DNA from: Bacteroidales bacterium UBA3808
GTDB taxonomy: Bacteria; Bacteroidota; Bacteroidia; Bacteroidales; Paludibacteraceae
Direction of reading: 5' to 3'
Assembly: GCA_002369075.1 (NCBI GenBank)
Contig: DFEG01000014.1
Location: 59,841-110,130 of the forward strand
Length of the DNA stretch: 50,290 bases
The notes beneath the pieces are model-generated. The model searched no databases. It was not told where the DNA came from and saw only the letters and a program-made list of their open reading frames with translations. Below, piece by piece: positions 50,102 through 50,290 of this stretch; positions within the stretch are counted from its first letter, which is position 1, and the number at the start of each line of letters is the position of its first letter. The position numbers and the translations under genes are program-made.

Positions 50102-50168
50102 CAAGGTTCCCTAAAAATTCTACACTTGATAAATTCGATTATTCTGAGCTATCTTATAAATTTCTTTT

Positions 50169-50290
50169 ACAACGAAGAGTTTGATCCTGGCTCAGGATGA
50201 ACGCTAGCGACAGGCCTAACACATGCAAGTCGAGGGGCAGCACGAAGGAAGCTTGCTTTCTTTGGTGGCGACCGGCGCACGGGTGCGTAA
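50169..50290 (+). rRNA. rrs: 16S ribosomal RNA, 5' end only
   Basis: The conserved AGAGTTTGATCCTGGCTCAG begins at 50176, which corresponds to E. coli position 8, so the mature 5' end is near 50169. GATGAACGCTAGCGACAGGC and the following CACATGCAAGTCGAGG are of Bacteroidales type. The gene runs off the right edge; 122 bases are present. Confidence 0.97.

Larger units (their letters stand above)
49823..50168 (+). other. rRNA operon upstream region and leader
   Basis: No protein gene. It is A/T-rich up to the promoter; the leader after the promoter contains GATCTTTGAAAG at 50027-50038, similar to the GTTCTTTGAAA element common before Bacteroidetes 16S genes. It also holds the palindrome at 50082. 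Confidence 0.8.

Noticed and set aside
1..50290. tRNA genes, insertion sequences and prophage genes
   Set aside because: None seen on reading both strands; no transposase, integrase or tRNA cloverleaf with a CCA-type end was recognised in the spacers.

Overview
The window comes from a member of the phylum Bacteroidota, almost certainly order Bacteroidales. The signs are a SusC/SusD pair, BspA-type leucine-rich repeats, BACON-era style outer-membrane receptors with carboxypeptidase-like N-terminal domains, and at least eight promoters of the Bacteroidetes type (TTG, then TANNTTTG with 23 bp from start to start). The first 122 bases of a 16S rRNA gene at the right edge also read as Bacteroidales. 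I cannot name the family. No insertion sequence, prophage, tRNA or CRISPR array was seen.

Layout. (1) 1-10680, plus strand, tightly packed: alaS (5' end outside the window), a GtrA-like membrane protein, guanine deaminase, a lipoate-ligase/HAD-phosphatase fusion, a cell-wall glucosaminidase with LysM, a DUF721 protein, mutS2, a small outer-membrane barrel and a metallophosphoesterase lipoprotein. (2) 29932-10664, minus strand, a nearly unbroken 19-kb run read from right to left: recQ, rimO, a small HU, a membrane-anchored HU-LysM protein, uvrA, a CapD/WbpM-type nucleotide-sugar dehydratase, a WecA-type initiating transferase, an ABC-F ATPase, a polysaccharide-deacetylase-like protein, two glycosyltransferases, a family-9-like polysaccharide lyase and a BspA-type leucine-rich repeat protein. 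It ends tail to tail, overlapping the metallophosphoesterase by 17 bp. (3) 30357-39375, plus strand: a polysaccharide-utilisation locus with an inner-membrane sugar transporter, a lipoprotein, SusC, SusD and a secreted carbohydrate-binding-like protein, closed by a hairpin. (4) 39755-50290: a membrane protein, panB diverging from a FecCD-type permease, dnaK, a small unknown protein, a SprT-like protein, pfkA, a TonB-dependent receptor, and the promoter, leader and 5' end of an rRNA operon.

The strongest unexplained signal is not a gene. First, a family of 20-bp hyphenated palindromes (8-bp arms, 4-base centre, almost always closed CA-NNNN-TG) recurs at ten places between 30 and 50 kb. The arm sequences differ between places but remain complementary. 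All copies lie outside coding sequence, mostly in pyrimidine-rich spacer islands; one such island (44597-45430) holds about ten hairpins. Second, short tandem words, usually 7 bp repeated about four times (also 8, 10 and 11 bp), sit both in spacers directly before start codons and inside genes as linkers that keep the frame. rimO alone carries three repeat-derived segments, and one 11-bp word occurs three times in tandem both in an ABC-F gene and in a spacer 28 kb away. Third, a GC-rich palindromic repeat found in spacers also forms the joint of the lipoate-ligase/HAD fusion. Together these suggest an active process that spreads or generates short repeats and is tolerated inside genes.

Another notable arrangement is a 68-bp overlap in which the C-terminal tail of the lyase and the signal peptide of the LRR protein are encoded by the same DNA in different frames.
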